A DNA stretch of 64,000 bases from Gongronella butleri (Eukaryota; Mucoromycota; Mucoromycetes; Mucorales; Cunninghamellaceae): assembly GCA_025201375.1 (NCBI GenBank), contig JAIWZP010000065.1:62001-126000 (forward strand), read 5' to 3'. The translations under genes and the position numbers were made by a program. Shown piece after piece: positions 59,298-64,000 of this stretch; within the stretch, counting starts at the first letter, position 1; each line of letters begins with the position of its first letter. Under the pieces are notes generated by a model. It ran no database searches. It worked only from the letters and a program-made list of their open reading frames with translations, and had not been told where the DNA came from.

Positions 59298-61472
59298 ATG
59301 ACCACCAACGCCAAATCCATGGATGCACCTTTGCTTACGATGCTGCCCGAAGAAATTCTTTGCTGCATCTTTGTACACGTGCACAGTCGCGACCTGCTGC
59401 ACCATGTACGGCTCGTCAATTCTGTCTGCCACCGTGTGGCTACGCCTCTCGCTTTTTCGCGCCACACAATTCACATTTCCCGACGGAAAGCGCTGCTGCA
59501 GGTGCCCGACGTCTTTGGCCCATCTGTCACGGCGCTCACTGCTGTGCAATCATTGAGTCTGGACTTGCAAAACTGGGAACACTCGCCCACCAGGGCGCCT
59601 GTCGACAAGGGCTTAAGCGCAATTGATACTTTGGTTGACGAAAATCACGATCCTGACGAAACGTTTTATGAAAATGAAGATGGAGCTTATATGAGCGACA
59701 GTGAATTTGACGAAGCGCACGACTACACTAATGCTACTGGTGTCAATGGCGATGAAAATGACGCATTGGAGGGCAATCTGCTCGGATTTTCAACAATTTC
59801 TCGTGTTTTCCCTTGCATACGTTCGGTGACGCTCAAGGCTCCTCGCCGCCGCCGCAATTCTGCTCACCACCTGCGACTACTGGAATATCTTGAAGCACAG
59901 CTAAGATTGTTGCCGCTGCTTGAGCATCTGGATGCGGGCATGTTCTCGCAAGCAATCACGACTTGGACGACTCTGTTGCCAGCACAGCTGACGGACGTTT
60001 CCGTGACTTTGTCCTTTTCCCTTGATGGTCCAAGCAATGGCTCAATGACATTGGTCGCTTCATTGCTCAATCAATTGCCACAGCTGACAAGTCTGCAACT
60101 TGACCGCTTGGCCAACACGCACATGGACAATATGACCCTTGAAAGATGGGTGTATAACGTGATGGAAGGAGCCAACAAGCAATACGCCAATGTCAAGTAT
60201 CTGAACCTTGGCTTTTTCACGATGGATCGCTCTGATACCGCTTTTGAACACGGACCATTGCTTGTTTTTATCTACTTTACGTTTCCGGCATTAACGTCTC
60301 TCGTGTTGCGCATCCCAAACACCAACCTAATATACCCCGCCAATTTTTGGCCAAGGGAAGGCTTGCCGCCATCCCTGGTTACGCTCTGCAACTTCCCCAA
60401 ACGCATCACAATCTCGGATATAAGCAGTGCTCCTTTCAACAGTGACACTGAGACGATTGACCGTGATTCGAGGTGGTACATCCAGCCCATGGCATCACAG
60501 CAACCTGTTGAGCGCGTCACGCTCTATGCACACTATGCGATGCAAGCAATGCATTGGCTTGACGGGTGCCCGACGGTCGGCATCAAGGCACTTTCTCTGC
60601 AAACGTATAGAGGCATTATTGACCAACGCGAAACATTTGCTCTACTTGCGACCAGAGGCGTCATCGACCAAGGGGAGGCATTTCAGCGTTTACTCAGCCT
60701 TGTGCCGCAGCTGGAGCAATTGCAGATTAAAGGCTATATCCCGCGGCAGGTCAATCGCGTTGGTCAACGAGAAAACGCGCACAGCGATGTTTTTGAAACG
60801 CAATCCCGCGCGTCGCTCACCCCAAACACCGCGAAATGGGAATTTGTCAGGTGCAATTTTGCTACACCACTTTGCGTTCATCGTTTGATGGAGGCATGTT
60901 CTCATTCTATCGACCTTGACTTCTTTCATTGCGAATTTTACTCCAAGAGCACGGAGCTTTGCGAAACTTGGCTTGGCGAAACACCATGGGCCGCCAAATT
61001 GGCCAAAATCCTCGATTACGACCTAGGCAAAATGGCATTGTTATCCCTCCCCGCGTCCAATCTCAAGCTAACTCTTTGGCCACCAAAGCCATGCTTGTAT
61101 ATTGTCTTACAAGACCAGCAATACGTCAAGGATGAGTCTGCCTTGCGTGTTTTCTTGGGCTTTCGCCAGACAGACGACTTACCCTATGAATTGGCGCACG
61201 CCGAGACAGAGTGGGTGATGCATCAGATCGACAGAATTTCCGAGGCAGGTTACAACGGCGTGTCGCGCCGCCAAGCTGTAAATTCCTTCCCAGCGAGTGA
61301 ATTGGGCAAACATGTATGGGATCGGATCAAGAGCGTTCAAACACGTTACGGCACCCCGCTCTACCCTGAAAAGAAAGGGCTTGCAGAATACTTGTGGAAG
61401 TGCCTCATAGATCGCAAAATATGCGTGATTAGATGTTTTTCTCTTGACCCAGACAATGCGAGCATATTTGCA

Positions 61473-61481
<9 letters not shown>
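59298..61481 (+). CDS. F-box protein, intronless
   Basis: 727-codon uninterrupted frame. The N-terminal F-box, at about residues 14-55, reads LTMLPEEILCCIFVHVHSRD and then LLHHVRLVNSVCHRVATPLA. It would bind Skp1 in an SCF ubiquitin ligase. The rest has leucine-rich, LRR-like spacing (for example LTSLQLDRLANTHMDNMTLE, VKYLNLGFF) that may bind the substrate. A short internal duplication occurs at about residues 437-467: RGIIDQRETFALLAT against RGVIDQGEAFQRLLS. The absence of introns contrasts with other long genes here, and a run of 28 A (61480-61507) starts within the TAA stop. ATG 59298 follows a T-rich leader. Confidence 0.8.
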
Positions 61482-61507
<26 letters not shown>

Positions 61508-61512
<5 letters not shown>

Positions 61513-61833
61513 TTTTTTTTCTGTGGAAGGATAAGCATCATTGTGGGCAGAGGTGAAGATGACGTGGATACTATATCGCGCCGCCTCAACGCCGCTTTGA
61601 ATTGATGACCATAAAAGGTGTGCCGATTTTTTTTTTTTTTTTGGCCCAAGCTTTGAATTTCATACATGATAATAATGCATTGCTTGTTCTATTTGCACAT
61701 GTTTGGTTACACATGTGGCACAGCCAATGCCGCAGCCCGTAGCCATTGATGAAAGAAAAAAAAATATAAAATAGTCCCTTCTCATCGCTTCCTTTTTGTT
61801 TTTTTTGTCATTCTTCTCTCGCCCAGGTTTGTC
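61508..61833. other. intergenic, promoter of family member 3
   Basis: No gene seen. TATAAAAT at 61765-61772 lies 69 bp before the ATG at 61834, followed by a T/C-rich leader. Confidence 0.5.
61765..61772 (+). promoter_or_regulatory. TATA box
   Basis: TATAAAAT 69 bp upstream of ATG 61834. Confidence 0.55.
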
Positions 61834-62244
61834 ATGGCTACTTTGTATCTTCTTGTTGACCGCGTTCATCAACAGCTTTACCGATACAAAGTTAGAATCG
61901 AGGGCAAGCCTGTGGAAATCAAGGCAGACGGTGTGGTCTGCCTAGTGTATGAAGACAAATTGCTCTCCGATGAGCAGAACCAGTTCCTTTTGTCGTTTTT
62001 CAAGCAGATTGCAAAGGACATCAAGAACCCATATCCGCCGTACAATAAATCTGAAGAATGGTGCTACTTTCGGCCAACTGATTTTGATTTTAAAGACGGG
62101 ATGCATACATTTAGACCTGATGGTACGCGCGGCTATATCGCCAAGGACCCAAAATCCATGCCTCGCACAAGCAAGGCCAAAGATGACGGCAGAATCACAC
62201 CGGCACCGAATGACGCGTCCACAGCAGATCATGCATCTCCTTGA
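61834..62244 (+). CDS. unrecognised small protein family, member 3
   Basis: Intronless frame of 136 codons, closest to member 2: shared LLVDRVHQQLYRYKVRIEG, VEIKADGVVCLVYED, a helix QFLLSFFKQIAKDI, NPYPPYNKSEEW, and the signature YFRPTDFDFKDGMH with RPDG after it. The Cys of FRPC is Thr here. The C-terminal 35 residues are hydrophilic and unlike the other members. TATA box and pyrimidine leader are as for member 2. Function unknown. Confidence 0.75.
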   Translation: MATLYLLVDRVHQQLYRYKVRIEGKPVEIKADGVVCLVYEDKLLSDEQNQFLLSFFKQIAKDIKNPYPPYNKSEEWCYFRPTDFDFKDGMHTFRPDGTRGYIAKDPKSMPRTSKAKDDGRITPAPNDASTADHASP

Positions 62245-63254
62245 TCCACCCAAATGCCAACTTGTGAATGAGTTCTTTGCACAAACTTTACACGTAACAT
62301 GATAACAAATTCCAATTTTGCGCGAGCCAAGGCAAGCGCATTCTGTTGACGTGCAATGAGCTCATTCATAATCCCCCATGCACCGTTTACAGTATGATAT
62401 CTCTCTTAAAAAAAGCAGTCAACAAGCAACCAAGTAAATGCACAAAAACATGATTTTCATGATTTTGGGATTTAATACAACACACCACAAATAAGGTGTT
62501 TGATCCTTGCATTTTTAATCACAATGGATATTATAGAATCCGACGCTTTGTTTTTTTCAATGCTTGCAGCAGCACCGTGCTACTATATGATACGCTGATA
62601 AAAAAAGGACATGCTTGCTTTTAAAATGACAAGGCGTGTTTTTGGGACTTGGATGATGACCTGTTGTGCCTCTAAAAATTTTTTTACAGCCTACCTGCCC
62701 GCCGACGAAAGATGAGTCACGACATAAACCACAGCCCAGTACTCATCAAGACGAACCCGCACGATTTTTTTTTGAACTCAAAAATGCCAAAAACCTCATA
62801 TTTGTACTATTTTGCATTCATCTCGCCATCTGCAAGGTCGAGCTCGCTCAAAGATATGATATGTAGCTGCATCGAAGTCAGCGCGAAATTTGCAACAAAA
62901 AGACTAAAAACACAGGTTGTATTAGACCGTTGTCGAGAAGACTGCGATCAAATATTTTAGTGAAAAAGTGGATTTCTCTGCGAGTTTTAGCCATCCATTG
63001 GTGAAACTGGTCTCATTCGATAGAGATTTAACAGATGCCTTTGGCATATCAAAAGCACTGTTGGTTGATTTTTCAGTTGACGAGAAAAGTGAATTTGAAA
63101 ATCGATCCCATGTTTGATCGACTTTTGCAAGCGTACAAACTTCACCCATCGGGCAAGGAAACAATCAGGAAATGACAACTGAATGCGTCTCTTTCGATAG
63201 GTGCCACTTCACGGCGATCCCCAAATATTTTGAGAAACCGTTGTGGATTTATGG
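62245..63254. other. intergenic with decayed repeat
   Basis: No gene seen. About 62995-63060 shares a GGTGNAACTGGNCTCATTCGA region with about 25190-25260. Confidence 0.45.
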
Positions 63255-63850
63255 AATTGTCAAGATTTTGGATTCATCTGCACGATGACTTGGTCGACTC
63301 CTGGTTTGAATGTCTTTTCAAAAAGAGACGCGTCGAAAATTACATAATGTGTAGCTTTTGGGCGACCCAACCATGATGATTTGTGGCGATTAATTCTGCA
63401 TTTGTAAAAATGTCGTGATTTCGAATTTATCTGCACAACGATCCAGTCAATCTGTGGATTTCAATGTCTTGTTAAACAAGGCGCGGCGAAATAGTCATAG
63501 AGCAAAGATTGGGAGGCCATCGAATTATGATTTGTGTTGGTCATCATTGGATTTGTAACAATTCTTGAAAATGGTGCATGCCACGAAAACTGCCCGATCA
63601 ACATCAGGTTTTTTTAATTTTTCCTTCAAAGAGAGACGCTGAAATAGCACCGTGGCAAAGTTTGGCAATGATCGAATCATGCATGACTTTACCGCGAAAT
63701 GAATTTTACAAAAACGCGCTACAGCCAAATATTCAGCAATGTCGTGCTTTCCGACAAACCACATGGTTGACCTTTGGTTTTTTATTTTTTTCTGAAAAGA
63801 GAGGGGCAACTTCCACTACACGTTAAAGTTTCGTGGCGCTACGATGCGTC
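63255..63850 (+). repeat. degenerate tandem repeat, about 150-bp period
   Basis: Four diverged units start near 63279, 63432, 63579 and 63741. Each has a TGCACGA-like start, a GTNGATTTNNNTGTCTT-like middle, an AAANAGAGACGCG-like box, and, in the first three, a CATGATGATTTG-like end. Unit spacing is 147-162 bp. No coding frame is maintained. Confidence 0.5.
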
Positions 63851-64000
63851 CTTGGTGACGAATTTTTTTTTTAAATTTAGAAAAAAAAAAAAGATGGGTC
63901 AGGCCAAAATGCATTTGGAGGGTCCCTCGCTTTGAGAGGATCATGCCCAGACAAACATCTCAAATCCGTTGGCAACCTACACACCAGCTCTTGGAGAGTC

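Noticed and set aside
3625..64000. CRISPR arrays, operons, Shine-Dalgarno sites
   Set aside because: The genome is eukaryotic; no regularly spaced short repeats with unique spacers were seen.

Overview
The window is nuclear DNA from a fungus that probably lies outside the Dikarya. The genes are broken by many short GT-AG introns (mostly 50-120 bp) whose ends carry long A and T runs. The gene set points to fungi: a Whi3-type RNA-binding protein, RIB3 and FMN1 of riboflavin metabolism, a Gid9/MAEA ubiquitin-ligase subunit and type-IV quinone reductases of the Pst2/WrbA kind. A DHTKD1-type 2-oxoadipate dehydrogenase, a SAP-domain tyrosine-kinase-like kinase and two full-length ABCB transporters fit an early-diverging lineage. 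The phylum is inference. No tRNA, rRNA or CRISPR was seen.

Layout. 1-3100: 3' part of the DHTKD1-like gene. 3.1-7.5 kb: repeat-rich, with a possible secreted-protein gene whose first intron holds a MITE-like element with an 8-bp target duplication. 7.5-10.0 kb: two divergent flavodoxin-fold quinone reductase paralogues. 10-11.8 kb: mostly empty, with one 44-codon secreted cysteine-rich ORF. 11.8-13.8 kb: branchpoint-binding protein SF1/BBP. 14.8-19.3 kb and 28.6-33.0 kb: two ABCB transporters pointing away from each other, separated by 9.3 kb of duplicated repeat blocks, a second MITE copy and gene remnants. 34.0-44.6 kb: DCC1, an unrecognised gene, GID9/MAEA, a P450-like fragment, a CHY zinc-finger protein and a Whi3-like protein. 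44.6-49.6 kb: gene-poor, with two more copies of the main dispersed repeat. 49.6-55.5 kb: SAP-TKL kinase, RIB3, FMN1 and MTP18/MTFP1. 55.9-62.2 kb: three members of an unrecognised small protein family around an intronless F-box gene. 62.2-64 kb: decayed and tandem repeats.

Exon structures were set by reading GT-AG boundaries and requiring the joined exons to be divisible by three. This holds for every multi-exon gene given here with confidence above 0.8. RIB3 and FMN1 are convergent neighbours in flavin synthesis. The quinone reductases use flavin and DHTKD1 feeds lysine/tryptophan catabolism, but no operon-like pathway cluster is claimed.

The observations most worth a second look are: the kinase with a WNK-like displaced lysine; the MITE insertion with a phase-compatible host gene; the three-member unknown protein family; intron turnover between the ABC paralogues; and the A-tract / ACGCGT / T-tract design shared by many introns.
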